Below, piece after piece: positions 32,891 through 44,270 of a stretch of DNA of 64,000 nucleotides (within the stretch, counting starts at the first letter, position 1; the number at the start of each line of letters is the position of its first letter). The position numbers and the translations under genes are program-made. The notes below the pieces were generated by a model. The model was given only the letters and a program-made list of their open reading frames with translations, was not told where the DNA came from and ran no database searches. The stretch is from Dipteris shenzhenensis (Eukaryota; Polypodiophyta; Polypodiopsida; Gleicheniales), in NCBI GenBank assembly GCA_047967505.1, contig CM106538.1; one strand, 5' to 3'.

Positions 32891-33599
32891 AACCTACCGA
32901 CGAACTGACCGCATCAAACAAGGCCCAAAATCCCAAATGTGCTCTATTACCATGAATCATCCAACTCAACATGAAAATTGCCCAAGACAACGAAGGAGCA
33001 ACACAAGAACCGGCCCCTACAATGCGGGGTGTTACATAAGAACCTCTCTCCAAATCTGAAGGTGCACCCTCAAGGGTAGTTACGATCATACCATCTCCAA
33101 CGGTGTTGTCTAACTCACGAGAGCAAATATCTTCGCCGAAGGCGGTCACACAAGAACCCGCTTCTCTCATGACAAAGGACCATCCCGCGAGGACTCTTTA
33201 TAATGCCAATGTACCTCTGGCATCCAAGATAAGACACAAGCTAGACACATGCTCTACATGGCTTTTAACATGCTATGTAGTAGCAGGATGTCCGTCTACA
33301 CTGCCTGCCTCATGATCATCGAGTCGAGTTCTAGGTGAGTCAGTACAGTAGGCATGTCACCCAACGCACCCGCAGCCCACAAGTCACTACCTTAAACATA
33401 CACACGTGTGCATCCATGGTCAACACTAGGTGATTGGGGTCAATGCGTCCCTTTTGCATTTTTTCACAATCTTGCATACTGACCTCACAATCCGCCCCAC
33501 TCCTCACCTATACACCCCACCCATTCCTTTCTCTCTCCCACCTTCCCACTCCTTCCCACATTTCCCCCTCTTCCCCTTTCCCTACTCTTCTTAGCCAGT
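32891..33599. other. C/A-rich noncoding sequence
   Basis: Contains further CACAAGAACC words up to 33160, then CT-rich sequence (CCTCTTCCCCTTTCCC near 33565). A reverse frame at 32823-33170 covers the same repeats and is not taken as a gene. Confidence 0.4.
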
Positions 33600-33880
33600 A
33601 TCTCACCGGTTGTTGCTATAGCGCTATCTTGCCGACCGTCGCCATTCATAGATCCCATCAACTATCGCCACAATAGTACCCCTCTAGCCATCGCCATTCA
33701 CAGATCCCGCTGACTATTGCCATTCATAGATCCCACCGACCATTGCCATAATAGTACCCCGTCGACCGTCACCATAACAATACCCCACCAACCGCCACCA
33801 TTCACAGATCTTGCCGCCCGTCATCACCATGATAGTACTCTGCCAACCGTCACCTTACAACATCTTGCCAACCGTGTGAG
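33600..33880 (+). repeat. Short interspersed tandem units CCGNCCATTGCCAT...
   Basis: Phrases GCCATTCATAGATCCCAC, GCCATTCACAGATC, GCCATAATAGTACCCC and CACCATAACAATACCCC alternate about every 30 bp. The forward frame at 33717-33929 is produced by this repeat. It ends just before a TATA-like site. Confidence 0.55.
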
Positions 33881-33888
33881 TAGTAAAA

Positions 33889-33898
33889 TCTATATAAA
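33889..33898 (+). promoter_or_regulatory. TATA-like box
   Basis: CTATATAAAG followed by GAGACGTATCC and a C-rich stretch resembles the promoter/R region of a plant LTR. No LTR boundaries or partner copy are seen, so the assignment is tentative. Confidence 0.3.
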
Positions 33899-35074
33899 GG
33901 AGACGTATCCCATCGAGTTGTCGCCATAGCAGTTTCTCCCAGACTCTGCTAAAATTCTGTTCTCACAACCCCCTGTCCTCTTCCACACAGCAATCCAACA
34001 ATTAGTTTATGTCCTCAAATTCTTCCTCTTCCACCGATTCCCTCATCACTTGGTTACCCTCATTCTTTCCCATGGATGGATCCGAAAAATGAATTCTTCG
34101 AGTTCGAGATGGAGCTGGGACTCCACCCTCGACCTCCTATTCCACAGGCCATTGATCCCTCCGACTCACGAAGCATGCCCTCTGGCCTCCAAATACCCAA
34201 TTGAGGATTTGCAAGCAAATGAGGAAGTGTCTATGTGACAGGGCACCCAAGAGGGTCCGACAATGGTAGGCACACCCCCCTTAAGGACTTCAAGAAAGCG
34301 CACCTAGGCTCCCACACAAGGAGAGTACAAAGTCTTGCACTCACAAACACACTCACTGCTCGAGGAGGCCTAACTTCAAGAACTAGATGCATGCACCATT
34401 CACTCTCGCTACGCTTATGAGGGGCACGATTACACCCTCCACTACCACATAGGAGTAGCTTACGTGGCACTAAAGGAGCCAGCAGTGCAAGATGCACTAG
34501 TAATTGTTGCAGGCCTGGGCGTAGTGGGGCAGATCGCCTTATCATCACCTCCTTCATCTTCTCCATCTTCTTCCATATTTCACTTTCTTTCTCTCCAAAA
34601 CTTGCAGAGCTTAGTTCTCCCACTACATGCAACCATTGTTGGAATCCTCTCAGCCATAGACTCAGGCTTGTATGGACAAACCTACAATAGCAAGTAATTA
34701 GCCAAACATGGACTATATGTGTCGTGCCACGACAATCTCTATCCACCAAACTTTCATGCAATTCCATTGCCAGAGAACAAACTTCTCTAATTCCTTCAAG
34801 CCACAGTTGAGTGACGGTATAAGAAGTCTTGAGTGCAGGTTTGAGATCATTTGGTCCATTGACCAAGGAGAATTCTACAAAAATCCAGTCGTTTTTCATC
34901 AGCGTTTCTCGAATGAAATTGCGTGCCATTTTGTCCATGCTTCATACTGGATACTCTCCTCAGTAAGAGCTTCCATTTCACTATAAATGCCCCTTGGTTG
35001 CTACTCAAGATAGGTCGAATTTGATCGTCTAGTCTCTGTTTTCTCAATTTGGCGGTCCCTCTCAAATTTCCCTC
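33899..35074. other. Unassigned; one long reverse frame
   Basis: A reverse open frame of 235 codons (34231-34938) lies here, overlapped by several forward frames. Its protein has no domain I know and its composition (many Arg, Leu, Ser, Cys) is typical of an antisense or chance frame. A forward frame beginning MDPKNEFFEFEMELGL near 34078 is short. TATAAATGCCCC at 34984 precedes the frame at 35075. Confidence 0.3.
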
Positions 35075-35207
35075 ATGGCTGAAGCATTGCAAGAGGTTAG
35101 ATGCTCAAAAGTTTCAGTACTTTATTGTTTTTACTTGACATTGATGGGTGTTGGTCATATGAGTAGATGGATGAAGTATTTAATGCTCCAAAATTGGTTT
35201 ATCACCT

Positions 35208-35723
35208 ATGAAAATCATGTTTTTCAAGACATATGCTTACATGAGGGAAGAGTATATCATGATTGGCATGATGGTTTCCAATGGATATGATTGGAATGAA
35301 GGTTTCAACTACAACCATTATGCTTCTTATTTCGAAGATGCCATAGTTATGGTTTCAACATCTTTCATGATGTATGAAATGTACTTGCATTTGGTTGATT
35401 GCATTATGCCATACATTCATGAGCTTCTATGTACAAGATTAGACAATGTCCTTGTTTTACTAACAAGTGGAAAGACCCTGTTCATATTTGATTTATGTGA
35501 AGGCATATGGGATGCATGTGATCATGTACTTGAAGTCAACTTTCCTAAAGCTACTCATTTGGTAGCATACCTCATCAAAGGGCAAAGGAGTTACAAAAAG
35601 AAGGGCTACACCAAGAACCTCTCCAATGACAATGTACCTCACACTATGGTAGCTTGGAAGAGAAGGAGGAAAAGGATAAGATATGCCATCAAAGGGGGGA
35701 ATTTCCCCACATCTTCAAAGTAG
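35208..35723 (+). CDS. Unidentified 171-codon ORF
   Basis: The frame starts MKIMFFKTYAYMREEYIM, is rich in Met, Tyr and His in its first half (GYDWNEGFNYNHYASYFEDA) and ends in a basic segment (MVAWKRRRKRIRYAIKGG). I recognise no family. Two in-frame stops lie just upstream (35172 and 35181), so it cannot extend. An overlapping shorter frame at 35075-35290 starts with a good context (CTCATGGCT). About 260 bp downstream a purine tract and a candidate LTR follow, so this may be the last ORF of an uncharacterised LTR element. That is inference. Confidence 0.4.
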   Translation: MKIMFFKTYAYMREEYIMIGMMVSNGYDWNEGFNYNHYASYFEDAIVMVSTSFMMYEMYLHLVDCIMPYIHELLCTRLDNVLVLLTSGKTLFIFDLCEGIWDACDHVLEVNFPKATHLVAYLIKGQRSYKKKGYTKNLSNDNVPHTMVAWKRRRKRIRYAIKGGNFPTSSK

Positions 35724-35983
35724 ATTTTGTTTGTGTGTGTGGTCAATAAGGGTTCTTTGCCTTGGGATGTCCCCCTCAAATGATTGTTAGTCTTATGTTT
35801 TACCTTGCTGGATCTAAGGGTATTCCCATGCATAGTCATTGTCTATCTCCCAGTTGTAAACCAAGAGTCCTATGAGTGAGTCACAGGTTGGGGCCATGTG
35901 TGTTGGCACATGATGGTGGGCAAGCCATGGAGGATCCCATGTACTACTGCTAAGGGATGAGGTCATCAATTTGTGGGGGGGAA

Positions 35984-36308
35984 TGAAGGACAAATTGATG
36001 TAATGGGATCATACCTAGGGTCCTAAGGTCTATAATTGTGAGTGTGTGAACACATGGTGTGTGTAGGTGTGCTTGAGTTAGGTGTGACTAATGATATATC
36101 AGTTAGTAGGTGTGAATGAGGGAATCTAGGAGTGTGGTGTGTGATTGAGAGATAATTGTGGATCTAGAGATGCTCTCTTGAGCTCACATATGATGTCACA
36201 CTTGGATGTAACTTGTGCCTATATATTGGGCATACCTTTCATGTGAATAAAATCTTCTCCCTTTTCATCATCTTGCTCTCTCCATCTTGGCTCTAGGCTC
36301 CTCCAACA
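35984..36308 (+). mobile_element. Candidate LTR preceded by a purine tract
   Basis: TTTGTGGGGGGGAA at 35970-35983 looks like a polypurine tract. The following segment starts TGAAGGACAAATTGATGTAA and could end CTCCTCCAACA at 36308. It contains CCTATATATTGGGC as a TATA candidate, then AATAAAATC as a polyadenylation-type signal and a CT-rich tail. There is no second copy in the window to confirm the boundaries. Confidence 0.45.
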
Positions 36309-36481
36309 CAAAGTGTGCCAACAAAAGGATCCCTTTCTTGCAATCTAAGCATGTATTTCTCAACCCCTTTTGCATCTCTCAGCCTAACACAAGCCTTCAA
36401 CTGTGGCTCACATGAGTAGCCCCACATGAGTTACATTGATGCTCCGTTTGTTGCACATCTACCTAGGGGGACACTATGTAA

Positions 36482-36745
36482 AAAACCCATATAGCACGTG
36501 CAATCAACGGGTATTAAAAAAACCCCTACCTATGCATTTCTATAACCTAAATCCCCTACCTATGGATTTCTATAACCTATATACACCCCTTTTGTAAATG
36601 TTGAGATGATTAAAGTATTCCTTATGTATGACAATTTTCACTTTTTGAATTAAAAAGCCCCTTATGTATGTATATTTTTTGTACTCCATAAAAATATAAA
36701 ACCCCTTCTGTTGATCGCACATGGTATCTTACATATTTCTTAGTG
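36482..36745 (-). mobile_element. CACTA-ended MITE, copy 2
   Basis: On the given strand it starts CACTATGTAAAAAACCC and ends ATTTCTTAGTG. Its reverse complement follows copy 1 (10700-10943) from end to end, including ATGGAGT, ATACATACATAAGGGG, GTGAAAATT and AAGGGGTGTATATAGGT. It is 20 bp longer because CCATAGGTAGGGG plus neighbouring bases is tandemly doubled. The flanking triplets (GGA and ACA) do not match. Confidence 0.7.
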
Positions 36746-37624
36746 ACACCCTTTCCCTCCTCCCTCCCTCCCAGGTAAAACTAGTATCACATCACAACAA
36801 CAATCCATAGATTATGTAGAAAATTACCTCACAGCCATATCCTAAGTCATATACTTGGCTAATGAATTCCTACTTCAACTCTCTTCTCTTGTTGCCTTCT
36901 AGGATTTTTGCCAAAATGGAAAATTTGAAGACAAAATGCTCTTGCACTCATTTATCAATCATAGCTACCAAGAGAGGAAATGTTGGAAATTTGTAGGGGT
37001 TCATACAAACACAAGTTAAAATAGGATGAAAACACTCACAGCTACTCTATCTTTGTTGTAAGTTTATCCACAACAATGACTTGATCCACAATGCCTGCCT
37101 ACATCTATATCCACCTTCTATTGTGCCCATGACATGAGAAATATTTGCCTTTCTTGATTTGATCGACAATGATACTCAAGGGATGTACAAAGTGATTGTT
37201 GTTTTCGTCAAGAATCTTATCTTCCCCTAGAAAGGCTCACCCTTTATTATCACCCTGGTAACATCCACATGCAAAGAATAATTGCAAATGGCACCTTCAG
37301 TAGTTTCTTTTCTACATGGATGATTTTTTCCTATTTGTTTTTCTTAAGAGATAAAGCTTTTATATTGGTATCAAAAGTTTATATGCTCGAATGATTTGAA
37401 ACTTTTATGAGAAAAAATTTAAAGTTTCCTCAAGACTTACAAAATTTTCTTCAACATTCAAAAGAAAATATTGAAAATTGTAATATGTTTTATCAATGTT
37501 ATGAAACTAAAAAGCTTGCTCGATAAAATTTTACCATGATTTTATATTAATATATAAGTATGGCTTCAATAAAAATATCCTTGCTTTGCTAGGTACTGTT
37601 GCTCACTCAATCCTATAGTAGGAA
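36746..37624. other. No recognised gene
   Basis: AT-rich sequence with stops in all frames. I see neither repeats nor LTR ends. The copia gag that follows becomes readable only at about 37625, and its N-terminal part may be eroded here. Confidence 0.45.
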
Positions 37625-38277
37625 TGAATTTCCAAGAAGGAAACTACCTCTAATAAAGTTTACCTCATGAAGAGGTTGTTTGAGCTGCAGATCAAGGAAG
37701 GGGTCTCCATTGCTTCTCACTTGAATGAATTCAATATTATTTTCAGCTAGCTTTAAGCTCAGCAGCTGAATTTTGATGTAGAGACTAAGGCAATATTCCT
37801 CTTATGTTCATTGCCATCCTCATGCGATACCTTTTGTACAACTATCACAGTAACTCTGTATCTGGTGGAGTACTGAAGTTTGATGATGTTGTGGGTTGCT
37901 TGTTGGCTTAGGAGATTAGAGGGAAGTCTATGGATGGCAACAAGTAGGATGCAACCTTAAATGTGCAAAGGGGTAGATCATAGTTTAGGGGGAAGTCCCA
38001 AGAAAGAGGGAAGTCTCATAGCAAATCTAGGGCATAGAACATTGAGTGTTACCACCATTGTGGCAAGAAAGGCCACATGAAAAAGGATTGCTACAAGCTG
38101 AAAAAGAGCAAAAGGATAAGAAAAAAAAAGAAAATCGGGGTGCAAATAAGAAGGAAGAGAGTCCAAGGGCAGATAAAGGAAAAGTGAAGATCGAGGAGAT
38201 CAATGTAGTCATCACTGATAATAGTGACAACAATGACATTCTCTTCATGTCTAGTCTACCTGCATAGTTGCTTACCA
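37625..38277 (+). pseudogene. Copia gag, broken
   Basis: Readable blocks are NKVYLMKRLFELQIKEG, VSIASHLNEFNIIFS, ETKAIFLLCSLPSSCDTF and a nucleocapsid zinc knuckle near 38049-38092. The knuckle reads CYHHCGKKGHMKKDC with one residue too many between the first two cysteines. Frame changes and stops occur throughout. The wording fits Tnt1/Tork-type copia gag (UBN2-like). The N-terminus is not recognisable. Confidence 0.78.
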
Positions 38278-39000
38278 CTTTAGATGACTCATAGGGAATG
38301 GCTCTCCACTTATGATAGTGGAAAGACAGGTTGTGTGCATCTTGGAAATAACTGTGCATGTAACATAGTGGGAGAGGGTGACATAAAGTTTTCTTTTGCA
38401 AATGGGTCTACATTTGTTTTGAAAAATGTGAGACATGTGCCTAAGATGACCAGTCTCATTTTAGCAGGTCAACTAGATGATGTTAGTTTTTAGACCACCT
38501 TTGGCTTTCAAATTTGAAAAATTCAGAAGGGCTCTATGGTTTTGGCAAGAGATGCCAAGTGTGGGACATTGTGTCCCTTACATGTATTAGGGGTGTCTGA
38601 TCATGTTGTTGCAATAACCAAGAAGCCAAGTACTTCTTTGTAGCATTGCCGGTTGGGGCACATGAGCCAGAATGGGATGAAACTCTTATGCCTTTTGGGT
38701 TATGTACAACATTTGAGTTTTTCTGACTTTGAATTTTGTGAGCATTGTCTCTATGGGAAGCAGACTAAATCACCCCATAAAAGAAGGGGAAAGAAAGAGC
38801 TTGAAAAGCTTGATCTGGTGCATTCAGATGTATGTGTGGTCCCATGCCTACATGGTCATTAGGCAGGGCTGAATACTATGTGACATTCATTGATGATGCA
38901 ACTAGGAAAGTATGGTCTTATGCTATAGCTCACAAGAGCGATGTGTTCCAGATATTTTAGAAATGGCTGGCTTTGGCTGAAAATCAATCAGGTAGAATGC
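38278..39000 (+). pseudogene. Copia protease and integrase N-terminus, broken
   Basis: In one frame: HREWLSTYDSGKTGCVHLGN, IVGEGDIKFSFANGST and LKNVRHVPKMTSLILAGQLD (protease), then after a stop HCRLGHMSQNGMKLL and CEHCLYGKQTKSPHKR (integrase zinc module), LDLVHSDVC, then a frame change to [13 protein letters not shown] and KSDVF. The catalytic D-S-G of the protease lies in the degraded region just upstream of HREW and is not visible. Homology ends near 39000, before the second catalytic Asp of integrase; the rest of pol is missing. Confidence 0.8.
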
Positions 39001-41199
39001 TTGAATGTGGGAAAAACTGCATGAAGACAGGTGAAGGAAGCATGAAAAGTATAACCAAAACAATGAGCAAGCACTACAAAATGAATGCAAACCAAGTACA
39101 AATCTATTTTAAATCAATTAGAGGGGCCTTAGCTTGTTATAAATAGCTATAGGTACAAAACCGTGCTCATGCAATAACCATTGCATGTGCTTGCTTCAAC
39201 CAAATTTGCAAACCTCTATCAGAGCAACAAGACTCAACTTGTAGTAGGTAAGAAAAAGAGTGAGCAATAGAGTGAGACTATTATACTTAGACTCGTCAAT
39301 TAAATACTCTAGGACCTCCAATTCACCTTGGCATTTGGTGAACCAACCTCCCAAAATCCTTTTGGAATCTATTGCCATCATGAACCTAGATTGGACCACC
39401 TACTAACTTCTCATTACGTGACTTGTCCATCGGAATATCCACCACTTGGCCCTCGATGGTCCAATCCAATTGCCTAGTCATTAGAACGTAGGTTGTGTGC
39501 TTATTGACTCAGAGTCAACATTTTGCCTTGACTTAGCCAAATGTTTCTAAAACAGCTGAGTGGCAAGTGGTTGTCCTCTTAGAAAAATGGGTGGGGATGA
39601 GGTGGAGGATATGTGGAGGGACCTAGTAAATACGGGGCCAATAGATCCTTGGTAGCTTAAGTTGGTATTGGTGGCCAAGGATATAAGGTATTGATGCCCA
39701 CTAGTACTTCATTAGGATGGATTCACCACTCTTCTTTCCACTGCTTGATCACTTGGACCGGATTAGTTCCTACAATATCCAAATGCACAAATTTATACTT
39801 ATACCATTTATGTTGCACTTGTGGTTTGGTGGTTTTTTGTTGCACTTGTGGTTCGATTCATTTGTTGATTGGGCTACAATAGATCCTAGGAGATTGAGCC
39901 ACATTATCATGGCTTCAGTGGCTATGACTAACAATAGCTGTTCGACCAGTTGGAGCAGCTTAGCCAAATAATTTAGCAAGATCAAAGCGGTGTGTCAAGG
40001 AAGATCACGAACTTGTATCATCAAAGCTTGCCACTCTGCCTTGTAGGTTTCTCCCTAGCGCTCTACTTTGGCTTTAACCATGAGGTCAAATTCATGTATG
40101 GCATAATCATGAAAAGAGACCTCAACTAGAAGATAATCTAAAGGGATCACTTGCACGGGTGGCTAATATCTTAGAGGCCAGGAGGCAGATACAACATTTG
40201 GATCACTTGCTTGTGCCGTATCGAGACTATGGTAAGTAACTTTGAAGTCTTCTCTACTAGAAATTTATCATAAGATATCCATTGAAACAAACATAGTTGT
40301 GAATAGGACTTTAGTAGGAATAGGCAATGGCTTAGTAAATGGAACATGAGGCCATGGTAATCTAGGTGAAAAATGAGAATCGATTGTGCAACCTTAAGTA
40401 GATTGAGTGGCTAATGCTGATGTGCCCAACATCGGATGAGCACCCAAGCAAAAGGCCCCATCTTGGCTTAGCAAATGAAGATGACTCTTTGGGACAAGGA
40501 GGCCATCGGTCTGCCATGCAAACCCAATTGATTGTCGCACCCCAATAGTGCCCACAAAGATAATAGATTCCAACACCGCATCTAGCCAAGGAACCAAGAA
40601 GGCAAGCACCCAGTCCACTACCAGTTTGGCACCTCCATTGGATAATGGGCCCATTACTAATGCCATATTGATGCTATAATATGAGCCTCACCCATCTCAG
40701 GTTGCACCTAGCCAAAGTGATTTTCTCCTATGAAGTAAAGTGACAATTAGGAATGAGTATCACCTTCAACGAATTGATGACATTGTGGTGCATGACCATT
40801 CTATGGCGCACAAAGAAGGCATTCTCCACAACAGATCAAGGAGATTTGAAAGCAAGTGGAACTCATGCTCAAGGAGAACACAGTCAAAAATTTGAAAATT
40901 ATGTGGGTGTATGAGTCCATTTTAATGCAACAAGCTGACAATTCATTTGGATTCAAAACTCCAGTAGCAATCGCTCCCATAAACATTAACTCTTAGACAG
41001 TGCAAGGAGCAACCTTTCATGATGTTGATGGGCGGTGGATATGGGTGTAGCAATTTATGCCTTGAATTCTCAGATTGTAGTTGAGCGAGTTCTAAAAAAA
41101 GATGACTTTAGAGTCGAGGTCGATGCCTTTCTCTAGGGGCGTACTTGCTTGTGTGCATCAGTGAGCTTGGCTCCAATGTTCTTGTCATGTCAAGCCTTT
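39001..41199. other. Unassigned 2.2-kb stretch
   Basis: Short frames occur on both strands (reverse 39196-39399, 39770-39985, 40362-40589, 40394-40666; forward 39691-39971). A reverse-strand reading around 39960-40200 gives protein-like phrases (IPLDYLLVEVSFHDYAIHEF, ETYKAEWQALMIQVRDL) but no family I recognise. TGTTGCACTTGTGGTT is doubled near 39810-39850. Probably eroded transposon sequence. Confidence 0.35.
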
Positions 41200-41868
41200 C
41201 TTATCCATTGTATAACTTTTTAGGACCACGTTGCTTGGATCCGCAAACTTTTCCAAGAAACTATAGTTTCAGAATTCCAATCGCCATATTTAGGCTTCTT
41301 AGCTACATCGAGATTTTGAAATGGACATGTCCACATCTCTTATGCCATACTACGGAAAGTGGCATGGGTTGGCTACTGAGCTGACATGGCATGAAATTTT
41401 GGTCTTGAAGCTGGCATTTTGAACAAGCATCCTTCCTCTTGACTGCTTTTCCTACTAGTTGATTTGTCTCTGATCATGTATTCATCTCCATCAAAGATGA
41501 CTTGATAGTTGTGTTCTATCATTTGTCCAACTCACAAGAGATTCTTGCTGAGCTTTGGAACATAGAGTACATCTTTCACTAATCCTTTCATCCAAATGAA
41601 ATTGTTCATCAGGACACTGCCGTTCCCTTGAATTGGATTTGGCTTGTTATCTATAGTGTAGATAACATTCTTTGGTCCTTCTAATGGTTTCATCTCTGTG
41701 AGCCATTGTTGATGCTTTGTCATGTGCGATGATGTACCGCTATCAATGTACCAAGGATCTTGATTTGCTTGATCAACTTGATAACTACATTCCCTTTTTG
41801 AATTGCAATCAATGTCAAGATACACTGTTTTAGTCTTTTGCATATCCTCACTTGCAAGATACATATTT
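41200..41868 (-). pseudogene. Copia protease fragment related to the 51.9-kb element, fused to another copia
   Basis: Reverse translation parallels 55865-56520 of the young copia: SYQVDQANQDPWYIDSGTSS (Asp-Ser-Gly active site present), LEGPKNVIYTIDNKPNPIQG, GLVKDVLYVPKLSKNLL, then past a stop VGQMIEHNYQVIFDGDE and, with gaps, the start of the integrase zinc region. It is clearly diverged (many replacements and stops). At its upstream end it joins directly to the reverse transcriptase of the copia at 41869-46117. Confidence 0.8.
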
Positions 41869-42500
41869 TTAGGTGTGATGATCAAATCGTCAACATAAAT
41901 GACAAGCAACATAATACCTTTCTCTGTTTTCCACACATAAAGTGAGAAATCTGCCTTGGAAATCTGAAAGTCAATAGTGACAAGATACTATCCTATCTTG
42001 TTAGACCATGCTCTAGGTGCTTGCTTCAAGCCATACAAGGCTTTCTTCAACCTGCAAGCAAACTCAGGATGAATAGCATGAACATAACCTGGTGGCTGCT
42101 CCATATAGACCTCTTCTTGCAAATCACCATACAAGAAGGCATTTTTTACATCCATCTGATGTAAAGACCATCCCCCATAGCAATGACTACTCTTATGGTT
42201 GCCATCCTTGCAATCGGACTGAATGTTTCTTCATAATCAATGCCATATGTCTGTGCATACCCCTTGACAACTAATCTTGCCTTGTATCTGTTCATAGAAC
42301 CATCTGCATTGTGCTTCACCTTATAAACCCACTTGCAGCCAATTGCATTCTTGTCTTTAGGCAAAGTCACCAATTTCCATGTAGCATTTTCTTCCAAGGC
42401 ATCCATTTCTTCATCCATGGCTTTCTCCCATTTTTATTTTCTCATGGCTTGCTCAAAAGAAGTGGGTTCTGGTTCATGTATCACTTTGACCATATAGGCA
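41869..42500 (-). pseudogene. Copia reverse transcriptase, C-terminally truncated
   Basis: Blocks on the reverse strand: MDEEMDALEENATWKLV, AIGCKWVYKVKHNADGS, RYKARLVVKGYAQTYGIDY, then in another frame [20 protein letters not shown] and [28 protein letters not shown] comes last, ending at about 41873. The catalytic YVDD is the last conserved element before the chimeric junction. A stop lies after [10 protein letters not shown] and others in the middle part. Confidence 0.85.
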
Positions 42501-43032
42501 TAGTGAATGGTTGTAAATCCATCATATTTTAGCCTATCCATAGGATACCTAGCTCTGGTAGACCTGTGCAAAATAGGCTCACTACCAGGTGCTCACAAAA
42601 CATCCCTTGTCTTCCTTACTCCAGGTGTAATAATAGAAGGAATACCCAACTCATCATCAATGCTCTGTTTTGAGCCACTGAATTCACCATCCACATTAGA
42701 GTGACCTGCATTCACATCAACCATGGGCTGATATAGTTTCTCTTTTCCTTTCATGATACTTGCATACCACTATCTGCATTGCTTTGAGGAGATCCTCTTG
42801 ATCTCAATCTGCTTGTCCATGGTGAAGTATGTAAACCACTCCTAGAGGACACTATAGGTCCACTAATATTTTGTGATTGTTGCTGTGAATTCTATGCAGC
42901 ATTACCATTTTGTGCTTCTACATCATCAATCACATTTATTGGTTTATACCAGCTACTCATCTCATTAAAAAAAACATCTTTGCTCACTGTAAACTTACGA
43001 GTAGAAGGGTTATGGCATCTATACCCTTTTTG

Positions 43033-43800
43033 CTACAGAGAATAACCAATAAAGATGCACTTCTCAGCTTTTGGATCCAACTTGGATCTCAACTCATCTG
43101 GCACATGAACATAGGCAATGAAACCAAAAACTTTCAAATGAGAAATATCTGGTTTCCTACCAGTATACCTCTCCTTTGGGGTCATCCAATGTATTGCTAC
43201 AGTGGGAGTCTTGTTCATTATGTAGACTACTGTAGCACTTGATTCAGCCCAATAATAATCTGGCATGTCTTTTTCGTTGAGCATGGCACGAGATACCTCT
43301 CCAATATGCTTGCTTTTCCTTTCTGCAAGTCCATTTTGTTGTGGGGTATGATTGCATGAATATTGCTGCTTTATGCCATGCTCCTACAGAAAACTTGCAA
43401 ACTTATTTTAGACGTACTCTCCCCCTCCATCTGACCTTAGGCATTTTATTTGCAGGCCTGTTTCTTTCTTAACCATAGATTTAAAAGCTTTGAAATGCCC
43501 AAACACTTCACTTTTCTTTTTCATAAAATACGCCCAAACTTTCTGCTGTAGTCATCAATAAAAGTGGCAAAATAATGACATCCTTCAATAGATGCAGCTT
43601 TAGTAGTCCACACATCAGAGTGGATTAATTCCAATGGCCTCTTACTGTCTTGAACATGTCTAGGAAATGGTTTCCTTGCCTGTTTTCCAAATTGACAGGC
43701 TTCACATACCTTATGCATTTCTGCAACCTTGAACTTAGGCAATCCTACAACAATATTTTGGGCCTGCATTAATTTAACTCACTGTACATTAACATGACCA
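43033..43800 (-). pseudogene. Copia integrase, broken
   Basis: Reverse frames show IWHKCIGHVN and CEACQFGKQARKPFP (zinc module), LELIHSDVW (first catalytic Asp), [12 protein letters not shown], then a frame change, then the QQNGLAERK block (about 43320-43350) with the catalytic Glu, MLNEKDMPDYYWAE, PKERYTGRKPDISHLKVFGF and KCIFIGYS. The Asp of the second motif lies in the shifted, degraded part near 43420. The integrase tail runs on to about 42900 with several stops. Confidence 0.85.
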
Positions 43801-44270
43801 ATGCATTTATGCCAGATATCAATATCTACAACTACACTGGTCCCATGTGCAAACATTGCTGCACTCAATTCAAGCATGTCCGCATCCAATGTAAACATCC
43901 TACCCTTCTTCTTCCCTTTTGTTATCAAGCGACCTTTATTTTTCATATCCTCAACAAAGCATTCATGAGGATTAAATCTGACCTGCAAGCCTTGCTCAAC
44001 CATTTGACCAATAGAAACCAAGTTCTTGGTGATATTCGGGACATGAAATACATTAGATAGGTATTTCTTTTTTCCATCCTACATAGACAAAGGAATTTTA
44101 CCAATCTACACAATAGGATGTGCAATATCATCACCAGTGTCCACAAATCCTAGTCTTTCCATTTTCCTTGCATCCTGCATCCATTCTACATGACCTGTGA
44201 TGTGGTTTGATGCACCTGAGTCAACATATCACACATCATTACTTTCTTTTGCACTTGTCATAGAATTGGT
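43801..44270 (-). pseudogene. Copia protease, broken
   Basis: YVDSGASNHITGHVEWMQDA at about 44180-44230 contains the Asp-Ser-Gly active site (codons within 44211-44222). It is preceded directly by a TGA. The domain continues MERLGFVDTGD, FHVPNITKNLVSIGQMVEQG and FNPHECFVEDMKNKGRLI. A TAG and other stops interrupt it. It would mature the gag-pol polyprotein. Confidence 0.82.

Noticed and set aside
34231-34938. Reverse 235-codon frame
   Set aside because: Length is notable, but composition looks like a chance frame, no domain is visible and the forward strand has competing frames. Kept only as part of an unassigned stretch.
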